A stretch of DNA of 7,125 nt from Treponema sp. GTDB lineage: Bacteria; Spirochaetota; Spirochaetia; Treponematales; Breznakiellaceae. A model generated the notes under the pieces. It did no database searches. It had not been told where the DNA came from and was given only the letters and a program-made list of their open reading frames with translations. The position numbers and the translations under genes are program-made. The stretch lies in NCBI GenBank assembly GCA_031290325.1, contig JAITNU010000190.1, forward strand, positions 1 through 7,125. Reading direction: 5' to 3'. Below, piece by piece: positions 1-5,728 of the stretch. Positions within the stretch are counted from its first letter, which is position 1, and each line of letters opens with the position of its first letter.

Positions 1-1041
1 GCTACGGTCCTGTTCGTCGGATTCTTTGGCAAGGCGGGGGTGAGCCTTGCGACCCTGGTGATGACCATTTCAGTGCTCCTCCTCGGAGAAATCACCCCAA
101 AGACCCTGGCCAAGGAAGCACCTGAACAATTCGCCATGTTTTCCGCTCCCCTGCTGAATCTTATTGTTTTTGTCCTTTCACCGGTCAATCGTCTGATGAG
201 TTTATGGAAACAGGGTATTTTGAATTTATTCAAGGTACAGGGAGACCGGTCTGTTACGGAACAGGAACTCCTGACCTTTGTGGAGGAGGTGCGCCAGGAA
301 GGGGGTATCAACGAGCGGGAAGAGGACATGATCCGGAGAACTATCGAATTTGACGATATCACCGCCAATGATATTTTTACCCCCCGTATTGATGTGGCCG
401 CAGTATCCCGCTCCGATTCGATGAAGACGATTGATAAGCAATTCCGCGATACCGGCTATTCCCGGCTGCCGGTGTATAAGGATTCGATTGATAACATCAT
501 CGGGGTGATGCTCTTAAAAGATTTTCATCACGAGGTGCTCGGAAGACGACGGTCTCCGCAGAGTATCATAAAACCGGTGGTGTTCATCACAAAATCCATG
601 AAGATTGCGAAACTCCTTAAAACCTTGCAGGAGAAAAAATCCCATCTGGCGGTGGTGGTGGATGAATTCGGGGGAACTATGGGGATTATTACCATAGAAG
701 ATATCGTTGAACAACTGGTGGGTGAAATTTGGGATGAACATGATGATGTGGTGGAACCGATAACCAGACTCGACACGAAAACCTATAAAATATTGGGTAA
801 TACCAGTCTGGAAACCATGCTTACATTTTTCTCGATACACGAGGAAGATGAAAAAAATAAGCTCGAATACCATCGGCACACCACCGTAGGTAATTGGGTC
901 ATTGAAAATCTAGGGGGTGTTCCCCGGGAAGGGGATGGCTTTAGGTTTCAACACTTGGTCATCACGGTTTCAAAGATACTCCGGCACCGGGTGATGGAAA
1001 TTACGGTTACCTGGCCGGAAGCGCCAGACGTGGATATATAG
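1..1041 (+). CDS. CNNM/HlyC-CorC family membrane protein with CBS domain pair (5' end missing)
   Basis: The reading frame is open from base 1, so the N-terminus lies outside the window; 346 codons are visible. Residues 1 to about 80 are the end of a DUF21/CNNM transmembrane domain, with hydrophobic stretches and the conserved motif GEITPKTLA. A soluble linker rich in acidic residues follows. Two CBS domains come next, at about 120-180 (TPRIDVAAVSR, then YSRLPVYKD) and 190-245 (HLAVVVDEFGGTMGIITIEDI). The last ~85 residues match the CorC_HlyC transporter-associated domain (NTSLETML, then GNWVIENLGGVP). Family members are inner-membrane proteins linked to Mg2+/Co2+ efflux. Spirochaete relatives were first called haemolysins (TlyC), a name with weak functional support. 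The family is certain; the transported ion and any haemolytic role are not. The GTG at 40 is internal to the domain and is not the true start. Confidence 0.93.
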   Translation, partial: ATVLFVGFFGKAGVSLATLVMTISVLLLGEITPKTLAKEAPEQFAMFSAPLLNLIVFVLSPVNRLMSLWKQGILNLFKVQGDRSVTEQELLTFVEEVRQEGGINEREEDMIRRTIEFDDITANDIFTPRIDVAAVSRSDSMKTIDKQFRDTGYSRLPVYKDSIDNIIGVMLLKDFHHEVLGRRRSPQSIIKPVVFITKSMKIAKLLKTLQEKKSHLAVVVDEFGGTMGIITIEDIVEQLVGEIWDEHDDVVEPITRLDTKTYKILGNTSLETMLTFFSIHEEDEKNKLEYHRHTTVGNWVIENLGGVPREGDGFRFQHLVITVSKILRHRVMEITVTWPEAPDVDI

Positions 1042-1075
1042 AAGGGTAAAATAAGCGGGAATCTCCTGGGCCCCT

Positions 1076-1104
1076 TTTAAAGGACCCCCGGCTTTTGGTA
1101 TGAT
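1076..1104 (+). promoter_or_regulatory. Candidate promoter directly abutting the HAD gene start
   Basis: TTTAAA at 1076-1081 (4 of 6 to the -35 consensus), a 17-base spacer ending in TGG (extended -10 pattern TGn), then TATGAT at 1099-1104 (5 of 6). Only five bases separate this -10 from the ATG at 1110, and there is no Shine-Dalgarno sequence. If used, transcription would start at or beside the A of the start codon, giving a leaderless mRNA. This is inferred from spacing and motifs only. Confidence 0.4.
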
Positions 1105-1109
1105 GACCT

Positions 1110-1742
1110 ATGATTCAATACCTACTTTTTGATTTGGACAACACCCTGTATTCCACTCGTTATGGTCTTGAGCGCAATGTGGACCGCCGCATCATCGCAT
1201 ATATGGCCAGCTACCTTGGCCTTTCACTGGAAGAGGCGGCAGAGCAGCGCCGGGAAGGCATCAGATTTTACGGTACCACCTTGGAATGGCTCAGGAACGA
1301 AAAGGGCCTAAGCGATGTTGAAGCCTATTATGCGGCAACTCACCCTGAAGAAGAGGCAGATACCCTCCCCCCGAATCCAATGCTGCGGAGCTTCCTCGAA
1401 AGCCTCCCCCTTCCACGGGCGATACTCACCAATTCCCCCCGGGAACACGTTGACCGGATCCTCAATAAGCTCGAAATCCCGGAAGACCTCTTTACCCATA
1501 TATTTGACATACGACGGAACGGCTTCAAAGGAAAGCCCAAGGCGGAAGTTTTTTACCAGGTTCTCGCGGTCCTGGGAACCACGCCGGAAACCACCCTTTT
1601 CATCGACGATTATCCTCCCTATGTGGAGGGCTACCTTGCCCTGGGCGGGAAAGGACTGCTCCTTGATGAGGAAAACGCCTACCCCGACTATCTCCATCCC
1701 CGAATTCGAGAGCTGCGGGAACTCACCGGCTACTTAAAATAA
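1110..1742 (+). CDS. HAD-superfamily hydrolase, pyrimidine 5'-nucleotidase type
   Basis: A 210-residue protein with all four HAD motifs in order: motif I DLDNTLY (nucleophile Asp8, acid/base Asp10), motif II LTNSP (Thr107), motif III lysine in KGKPK (Lys142), and motif IV FIDDYPPYV (Asp166, Asp167). A helical cap lies between motifs I and II (about 18-90), as in subfamily C1. Motif I with its trailing Tyr and the overall layout resemble the Sdt1-like pyrimidine 5'-nucleotidases, Mg2+-dependent cytosolic enzymes that dephosphorylate nucleoside monophosphates. The substrate is inferred from the subfamily; another small phosphate ester is possible. It follows the CBS-domain gene by 68 bases and ends 18 bases from the convergent NYN gene. 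The ATG at 1110 is chosen because motif I begins only a few residues later. There is no ribosome binding site in front of it (see the promoter entry). Confidence 0.88.
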   Translation: MIQYLLFDLDNTLYSTRYGLERNVDRRIIAYMASYLGLSLEEAAEQRREGIRFYGTTLEWLRNEKGLSDVEAYYAATHPEEEADTLPPNPMLRSFLESLPLPRAILTNSPREHVDRILNKLEIPEDLFTHIFDIRRNGFKGKPKAEVFYQVLAVLGTTPETTLFIDDYPPYVEGYLALGGKGLLLDEENAYPDYLHPRIRELRELTGYLK

Positions 1743-1760
1743 GTGAGGAGATACTCTTTA

Positions 1761-2555
1761 CTATAGCACCCCCTTTCGCTTCTTCCACCGGATGTACACC
1801 TGTCGGCCGGTGCTGTTTTCCTGGGGCCGTTCCTCGGTTTCAAACTGACTTATGGCCCGGAAAAGGTCTCCCAGCTTTTTAAAGCCGTAATTCCGGGGGT
1901 CGAATTCGCTGGACCGGAGGGTGATTTTCTGGCCCACCCCGCCGAGGTAGGCCCAGCCGGATTCATCGGCCAGGTCGTCCACCGTGTCCCGGAGTAGTTT
2001 CAGGAGGCGGCGGTCCACCTTGAACTCCTTGCGGATCCGGGCAGCCGGCTTCGTGTCGTCTTCATCCCCCTCACCATCCTCCTGCACATCCCGGAGGATT
2101 TCGGTGTAGATGAACTTATCGCAGACCGAGACAAAGGCCCGGGGGGTTTTCTTTTCTCCAAAGCCATAAACCGTACGGCCGCTTTCCCGGACTCGTGCGG
2201 CAAGACGGGTAAAATCGGAATCACTTGAAACAATACAGAAACCATCAAGCTTTTCGCTGTAGAGCAGGTCCATAGCATCAATGATCATGGCCGAATCCGT
2301 GGCGTTCTTTCCACTGGTATAGGAAAACTGCTGAATAGGCTGGATGGCATATTCCAGGAGTTTCTCCTTCCAGGAGCGAAGATTGGTACTGGTCCAGTCG
2401 CCATAGATTCGTTTGACACTGGCAACACCGTATTTGGCAACCTCATCCAAAAGCCCCTCAATAATGGCGGGCTGCGTATTATCCGCGTCGATGAGGACTG
2501 CAAGTTTAGCCTGACTCGCCTCCATCTGCGGGCTTGAAAAGGGCAACAAAGGCAT
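1761..2555 (-). CDS. NYN (LabA/PIN-like) domain protein with OST-HTH/LOTUS-like C-terminus
   Basis: Predicted 264 residues. The NYN domain covers about 15-150 and carries the acidic residues of the PIN-like metal site: Asp23 and Asp25 in LIDADNTQ, Asp87 in SGKNATDSAM, Asp93, and Asp112/Asp114 in IVSSDSDFTRLA. An acidic linker follows (EDGEGDEDDT). The remaining C-terminal region, with LLKLLRDTVDDLADESGW then FDPRNYGFKKLGDLFRAI, has the pattern of an OST-HTH/LOTUS domain, a winged-helix RNA-binding module. NYN proteins are predicted or proven ribonucleases, so a cytosolic RNase role is likely, but the target is unknown. I choose the ATG at 2555 because GGAGA sits five bases upstream (2565-2561); the in-frame TTG at 2567 would overlap that site. 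It lies 51 bases downstream of the SDR-like gene on the same strand and may be cotranscribed with it. Confidence 0.88.
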   Translation of the reverse strand: MPLLPFSSPQMEASQAKLAVLIDADNTQPAIIEGLLDEVAKYGVASVKRIYGDWTSTNLRSWKEKLLEYAIQPIQQFSYTSGKNATDSAMIIDAMDLLYSEKLDGFCIVSSDSDFTRLAARVRESGRTVYGFGEKKTPRAFVSVCDKFIYTEILRDVQEDGEGDEDDTKPAARIRKEFKVDRRLLKLLRDTVDDLADESGWAYLGGVGQKITLRSSEFDPRNYGFKKLGDLFRAISQFETEERPQENSTGRQVYIRWKKRKGVL

Positions 2556-2606
2556 ATCATTCTCCAAAATATAGAAGGTTTAATCCGCTATAAAACACCA
2601 TTTTTT

Positions 2607-3272
2607 TTACCTGCCGAAAAAGCTCAATTTACCGAATCTATGCATTTTACCGCTATTCCGCCTGCCCCCTTCCTCCATGACTTTGAAAATGAAAGCCGCA
2701 AAGGCATCACCGGCAGAACCGGAAAATCCCATAATCTGAAAAGGTTCATCCTGGGAACCAGCCAAAAGACCCTGGGCAAAGGCCCGGAATGACGCAAGCA
2801 CCGAAGGCCCCAGGAGATCCGGGGTATCGTCCTTTCCTCCCCCGGCATCAATCTCGGAACATACCAAGGCCAAGGTCCCTGTTTTCCTCACCTTAAATAT
2901 GGCGGTCAACTCCTTAACCAGAAAAAACCACCCCTTTATATGATCGTTTATCATGGTTTCAATATCGGCGGAAGCAAGTTCCCCTGGGCGTTTACGTACC
3001 GAAGGGGGGGCGCATACCAGAATAGCCTCATTGATATGCTCAAGCCGGTTTTCAGCGGCGATGATCAGGGTACGGGCCGAAACAGGACTTCCCGGATTCC
3101 AGAGGAGCGGAATCTGAGCCTCCCCTGGCGCAGTGGTCTTATCCTGGCCAGGATCGGAGACACGGTTGGGAATCACGGCGGTGGCAAAACGTTCAACCCG
3201 TTTTGCCGTTTCCGCCTTAATAGCAGCAAACAGAGCGGATTCATTTCCTGCGATTAAAATACCCCGGGTCAT
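2607..3272 (-). CDS. SDR-like (Rossmann fold) protein lacking catalytic residues
   Basis: From the ATG at 3272 the product is 221 residues. The order of elements follows short-chain dehydrogenases: a first strand and turn (GILIAGNES, where TGxxxGxG is expected), a strand ending AILVCAPP (where NNAG is expected), a helix NDHIKGWFFLVKELTAIF carrying the SDR-like Asn109, then GTLALVCSE with a Ser at the catalytic position. The YxxxK signature is absent: the matching stretch reads GPSVLASFRAFAQGLL, with Pro and Ala where Tyr and Lys should be. The glycine-rich cofactor loop is also altered. It is therefore probably not an active oxidoreductase and may be a structural, binding or regulatory relative. 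The start is uncertain. In-frame ATG codons at 3314 (AAGG nine bases upstream) and 3299 (GGTGAT seven bases upstream) and a GTG at 3341 are alternatives. I prefer 3272 because the Rossmann strand begins right after it. Confidence 0.72.
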   Translation of the reverse strand: MTRGILIAGNESALFAAIKAETAKRVERFATAVIPNRVSDPGQDKTTAPGEAQIPLLWNPGSPVSARTLIIAAENRLEHINEAILVCAPPSVRKRPGELASADIETMINDHIKGWFFLVKELTAIFKVRKTGTLALVCSEIDAGGGKDDTPDLLGPSVLASFRAFAQGLLAGSQDEPFQIMGFSGSAGDAFAAFIFKVMEEGGRRNSGKMHRFGKLSFFGR

Positions 3273-3278
3273 GCTTAT

Positions 3279-3307
3279 AGTGTATATATCCGGCCTCATT
3301 AAAGCAA
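3279..3307 (-). promoter_or_regulatory. Candidate promoter immediately upstream of the SDR-like gene
   Basis: On the minus strand, TTGCTT (3307-3302, 3 of 6), a 17-base spacer, then TACACT (3284-3279), which keeps the first, second and last bases of the -10 consensus. Six bases separate it from the ATG at 3272, and no ribosome binding site lies between. This would give a leaderless message. The match is weak, and the alternative upstream starts would make it irrelevant. Confidence 0.25.
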
Positions 3308-3336
3308 TCACCATACAAACAGACCTTCGATACTCC

Positions 3337-3366
3337 TTCACTTTCCTGGATACATGGTGTTATAAT
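3337..3366 (+). promoter_or_regulatory. Candidate sigma70-type promoter for the DUF1015 gene
   Basis: TTCACT at 3337-3342 (4 of 6), an 18-base spacer, and a perfect TATAAT at 3361-3366. A start site near 3373 would leave a leader of about 30 bases containing a strong ribosome binding site. It faces away from the divergent SDR-like gene. Confidence 0.6.
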
Positions 3367-3389
3367 AATGAAGCTATTGAGATATATCC

Positions 3390-3395
3390 AAGGAG
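3390..3395 (+). promoter_or_regulatory. Ribosome binding site fixing the DUF1015 start
   Basis: AAGGAG lies seven bases before the ATG at 3403. It decides between this start and in-frame codons as far upstream as 3133, which would run through the divergent gene and across the TATAAT promoter. Confidence 0.8.
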
Positions 3396-3402
3396 CATCA
3401 TT

Positions 3403-4719
3403 ATGCAGCCATATCAAAGACTTGCGGCCTTAGGGACCGCTATCCCTGACATTGTACTTCCCCGGCCTGAGATGGATATCACAAAATGGGCGATTATCGC
3501 CTGTGATCAGTTCACCCAAGACCAGGATTATTGGGAGGCGGTGAAGGATACCGTGGGCGTGGCCCCATCCGCCTTTCATTTGATTTTACCCGAAATCTAC
3601 CTTGAGGACGGTGACCGGGAGGAACGGATCCGCCGTATACATCGTACCATGGACGCATACATGGCAGCGGATATCCTGGCCCCGCCCCGGCGGGGTTGTG
3701 TCTACGTTGAGCGAAGTACCCCTCAGCATCCCCTCAGACGGGGACTCGTGATTGCGGTGGACCTGGAACAATACGACTGGAAGCCGGAAGCCCACTCCCT
3801 CATCAGGGCAACCGAAGGAACCGTCAAGGAGCGGCTCCCGCCGCGTATGGAAATCCGCCGGGGAGCGCCCCTGGAGATTCCCCATGTGATCCTTCTCATT
3901 GATGATGAGGAAGATGTGCTCTTACCCGGTTTGGGGGAACGGGCAAAAAAGAAGCTACCCCTGTATAACACCCCGCTGATGATGGATTCCGGCGGTATTT
4001 CAGGCTGGCTCCTCGACCAGGAAGCTGATTGGGCATACCTTGCGGAGGGACTGGAAAGGCTTGTCCAAGTCGGGGAGGCTTTCCTCTACGCGGTGGGTGA
4101 TGGGAACCATTCCCTAGCCGCAGCCAAGGCGGTTTGGGAGGAATACAAAGCCCTCCATGCCGGAACTCCCAGATTAATGGAGCATCCTGGCCGCTGGGCC
4201 CTGGTTGAGGTGGAAAATCTCTATGATCCAGGTATCAGCTTTGAGCCTATTCACCGACTCCTGTTTGGCCCTGACCGTGGCGAAGTTCTGAACGCCCTTT
4301 CCACGTTACCTGGTTTCTCAAGCCGCCCTATCAACAGCCGGGAGGAACTTTCCCAGCTTGTAGGGGATCCAGAGGCTACTAACACCAGGCTCGGCCTCAT
4401 TGCCAGCAACGCGTACATCCTCATCGAAACGGAAGGGCTTGCTACCGACAGCCTCCAGCCCCTGCTGGACAGCCTGGTCAAAGGCTCCTCAAAAAAAGCG
4501 ATGCCCTATTCCATTGATTATATTCATGGGGAAGCGGGGGTATTTCAGGAGGCCCCGGATCCGGAACATCCCCAAGTGGGGATTCTCCTGCCCCCGGTTA
4601 AAAAGAACGGGCTTTTCAAAACCGTAGCTCAGAGAGGTCCACTCCCCCGGAAAAGTTTTTCCATGGGAGAAGCCTGGGAAAAGCGTTTTTATCTTGAATC
4701 TCGTAAACTTTTGTATTAA
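3403..4719 (+). CDS. DUF1015 family protein
   Basis: A 438-residue protein recognisable as DUF1015 from several conserved blocks. Near the N-terminus is a block around AIIACDQFTQDQDYWEAV (30-46). In the middle come ATEGTVKERLPPRMEIRRG (136-154) and HVILLIDD (161-168). The hallmark DGNHSLAAAKA (233-243) follows, then WALVEVENLYDPGISFEPIHRLLF (265-288). The N-terminal RP/ACDQ region and the central DGNH(S)xxAA block are the parts usually conserved in the family. No signal peptide or membrane segment is visible, so it is probably cytosolic. The biochemical function of DUF1015 is not established, and I assign none. The start at 3403 has a strong ribosome binding site and its own TATAAT promoter. 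No terminator is visible after the stop codon; the tRNA-Leu gene begins 23 bases later, and its candidate promoter overlaps the end of this gene. Confidence 0.9.
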   Translation: MQPYQRLAALGTAIPDIVLPRPEMDITKWAIIACDQFTQDQDYWEAVKDTVGVAPSAFHLILPEIYLEDGDREERIRRIHRTMDAYMAADILAPPRRGCVYVERSTPQHPLRRGLVIAVDLEQYDWKPEAHSLIRATEGTVKERLPPRMEIRRGAPLEIPHVILLIDDEEDVLLPGLGERAKKKLPLYNTPLMMDSGGISGWLLDQEADWAYLAEGLERLVQVGEAFLYAVGDGNHSLAAAKAVWEEYKALHAGTPRLMEHPGRWALVEVENLYDPGISFEPIHRLLFGPDRGEVLNALSTLPGFSSRPINSREELSQLVGDPEATNTRLGLIASNAYILIETEGLATDSLQPLLDSLVKGSSKKAMPYSIDYIHGEAGVFQEAPDPEHPQVGILLPPVKKNGLFKTVAQRGPLPRKSFSMGEAWEKRFYLESRKLLY

Positions 4720-4722
4720 TAT
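4694..4722 (+). promoter_or_regulatory. Candidate tRNA-Leu promoter inside the 3' end of the DUF1015 gene
   Basis: TTGAAT at 4694-4699 (4 of 6), exactly 17 bases, then TAATAT at 4717-4722 (4 of 6). The -10 starts with the TAA stop codon of the DUF1015 gene. A start near 4729 would leave a 5' leader of about 13 bases before the mature tRNA. Cotranscription with DUF1015 is also possible. Confidence 0.45.
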
Positions 4723-4741
4723 ATAAATACAGGGTTAACTT

Positions 4742-4824
4742 GCCGGCGTGGTGAAATGGCAGACACGGTAGACTCAAAATCTACTGGCCGTAAGGTCGTA
4801 TGGGTTCAAGTCCCATCGCCGGCA
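4742..4824 (+). tRNA. tRNA-Leu (anticodon CAA)
   Basis: A full cloverleaf can be drawn. The acceptor stem GCCGGCG (4742-4748) pairs with CGCCGGC (4817-4823), followed by discriminator A4824. The D stem is GTG/CAC around a loop with GG. The anticodon stem GTAGA (4768-4772) pairs with TCTAC (4780-4784) around the loop CTCAAAA, placing anticodon CAA at 4775-4777 for codon UUG. The long variable arm GGCC-GTAA-GGTC (4786-4797) marks a class II tRNA. The T arm is ATGGG/CCCAT with loop TTCAAGT. The class II arm plus CAA identifies leucine. CCA is not encoded (A4824 is followed by TTT), so CCA-adding enzyme is required. No intron is visible. Confidence 0.97.
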
Positions 4825-4881
4825 TTTAAATTATTTGTTTTTTCTTAATTAAAAATATGAATTTTGATATAACAACACCCG

Positions 4882-4917
4882 AGAAAAGCATATCAAAGTC
4901 ATTCAATATGCTTTTCT
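4882..4917. terminator. Bidirectional intrinsic terminator-like hairpin
   Basis: A perfect 12-bp inverted repeat: AGAAAAGCATAT (4882-4893) and ATATGCTTTTCT (4906-4917), with a 12-base loop. Each strand ends its stem in TTTTCT, which supplies a short U-rich tail in both directions. It sits between the tRNA-Leu (+) and the convergent secreted-protein gene (-), 14 bases past the latter's stop codon. A T-rich stretch at 4834-4845 lies between the tRNA and this hairpin. No longer U run follows either side, so efficiency is uncertain. Confidence 0.75.
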
Positions 4918-4931
4918 GTTTGGCGTGTATG

Positions 4932-5594
4932 TTACATACCCTCGCCCAGACCCGTAGCGAAGGACAATTTTATACCATTGGTCCTCAAAACCACCCAGTC
5001 GCCCTTGAGGGGGATATCTTTTTTATCTATAAAAAAATAGAAATACGAAGAGAAATCAGGATCAGTAGGATCATAGACCCGGACTTCCCCGGTATCACCG
5101 TTCACCCAAATCCTGAAGGGCACCGAATAGGCAAGATTTTCCGGGGTCAACAGGCTCACGTATTGATTCAGATCAATACTCTGGATCAAATCCATCCGGG
5201 AATTGGAGTAACTGCGGTACACCTGAGCACTCAGGCCCTTGGGAATGGAGCTGCTACCGGGCTTTTCATCATAATTGAGCCACAAAAGCCAGGATTTTCC
5301 ATTACCCCAGGATGGGCTATTATATACATTATCCACAAAAATATGCAGCCCAAAGCCACCGTGGCCATCTTCAGCACCCGCTTCATAACGGGCATTGAAT
5401 TCGTAAATCATAGGTCCGCTTTGCGGAGCCTTGATATTCACCTTAGCAAGCCGTGCCTTTGCGTCATTCTGATAGAGCCGGTTATTAACCTCACCCCAGT
5501 CGCCTGACACAAAACGATGTTCCGGTAATTGGATCTGGGCGAACAATGACGCGGCCATACCAATAACCAACAAGAAAAAAACAAGTCGTTTCAT
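4932..5594 (-). CDS. Secreted protein of unknown function with signal peptide
   Basis: A 220-residue protein. The N-terminus MKRLVFFLLVIGMAASLFAQ is a classic signal peptide: two basic residues, a hydrophobic core, and probable signal peptidase I cleavage after Ala19. There is no lipobox cysteine, and no cysteine anywhere in the protein, so it should be a soluble periplasmic or exported protein and not a lipoprotein. The mature part (about 201 residues) alternates short hydrophobic and polar stretches rich in Trp, Tyr, Gly and Asn, such as GGFGLHIFVDNVY, SWLLWLNYDE and FRIWVNGDTGEVRVYD. This suggests an all-beta, possibly jelly-roll fold. I do not recognise the family. The start is firm: AAGGAG (5606-5601) lies six bases before the ATG. 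A terminator-like hairpin follows the stop codon. The overlapping plus-strand frame across 4857-5507 lacks such signals. Confidence 0.85.
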   Translation of the reverse strand: MKRLVFFLLVIGMAASLFAQIQLPEHRFVSGDWGEVNNRLYQNDAKARLAKVNIKAPQSGPMIYEFNARYEAGAEDGHGGFGLHIFVDNVYNSPSWGNGKSWLLWLNYDEKPGSSSIPKGLSAQVYRSYSNSRMDLIQSIDLNQYVSLLTPENLAYSVPFRIWVNGDTGEVRVYDPTDPDFSSYFYFFIDKKDIPLKGDWVVLRTNGIKLSFATGLGEGM

Positions 5595-5614
5595 ATAACA
5601 CTCCTTTAAAATTT

Positions 5615-5629
5615 ATCCCTCCTAGGGAT
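5615..5629 (-). promoter_or_regulatory. Small hairpin in the leader of the secreted-protein gene
   Basis: On the minus strand ATCCC and GGGAT pair around the loop TAGGA. The hairpin sits eight bases upstream of the AAGGAG ribosome binding site and itself contains GGAGGG. It could influence translation start or mRNA stability; the short stem could also be chance. Confidence 0.3.
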
Positions 5630-5655
5630 TTTAGCAATACATACCTTAAATATAC

Positions 5656-5681
5656 TAACACAATATCTCAATAAAGTGTTA
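5656..5681. repeat. Inverted repeat TAACAC-N14-GTGTTA upstream of the secreted-protein gene
   Basis: Perfect 6-base half-sites at 5656-5661 and 5676-5681, 14 bases apart, in AT-rich sequence. It lies just downstream of the candidate start site for the secreted-protein gene, where a repressor operator could sit. The half-site centres are about 20 bases apart, roughly two helical turns. No regulator can be assigned. Confidence 0.3.
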
Positions 5682-5700
5682 CAATTTTCTCTCTTTTTTT

Positions 5701-5728
5701 ATTTAAAAAGATATCTCATCCTTGTCAA
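5701..5728 (-). promoter_or_regulatory. Candidate promoter for the secreted-protein gene
   Basis: On the minus strand a perfect TTGACA (5728-5723), a 16-base spacer and TTAAAT (5706-5701, 4 of 6). It would give a leader of about 100 bases containing the TAACAC/GTGTTA dyad and the small hairpin. The AT-rich surroundings make weak -10 matches common. Confidence 0.4.

Noticed and set aside
1068..1087. Possible terminator hairpin after the CBS-domain gene
   Set aside because: GGG/CCC plus a four-pair inner stem with an internal loop is weak, and no U tract follows. The TTTAAA inside fits better as part of a promoter.
2556..2567. TTG start four codons upstream in the NYN gene
   Set aside because: It would overlap the GGAGA ribosome binding site that is correctly spaced for the ATG at 2555.
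3276..3283. NrdR-box-like half site TATAGTGT
   Set aside because: The matching ACAC half is absent and there is no tandem second box, so it does not meet the known NrdR operator pattern.
3133..3402. In-frame N-terminal extension of the DUF1015 ORF
   Set aside because: It runs antisense through the SDR-like gene and across the TATAAT promoter. The ATG at 3403 has AAGGAG at seven bases, and family homology begins there.
4857..5507. 216-codon plus-strand ORF
   Set aside because: It is antisense to the signal-peptide protein, has no ribosome binding site, spans the terminator hairpin, and its product has no recognisable domain.
5659..5667. NrdR-box-like ACACAATAT
   Set aside because: The right half is displaced by six bases relative to the 16-bp box, and the downstream gene is unrelated to ribonucleotide reductase. 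I kept only the simple dyad.
5692..5711. AT-only hairpin TCTTTTT / AAAAAGA
   Set aside because: Seven pairs that are almost all A-T are expected by chance in this AT-rich stretch, and it overlaps the candidate -10.
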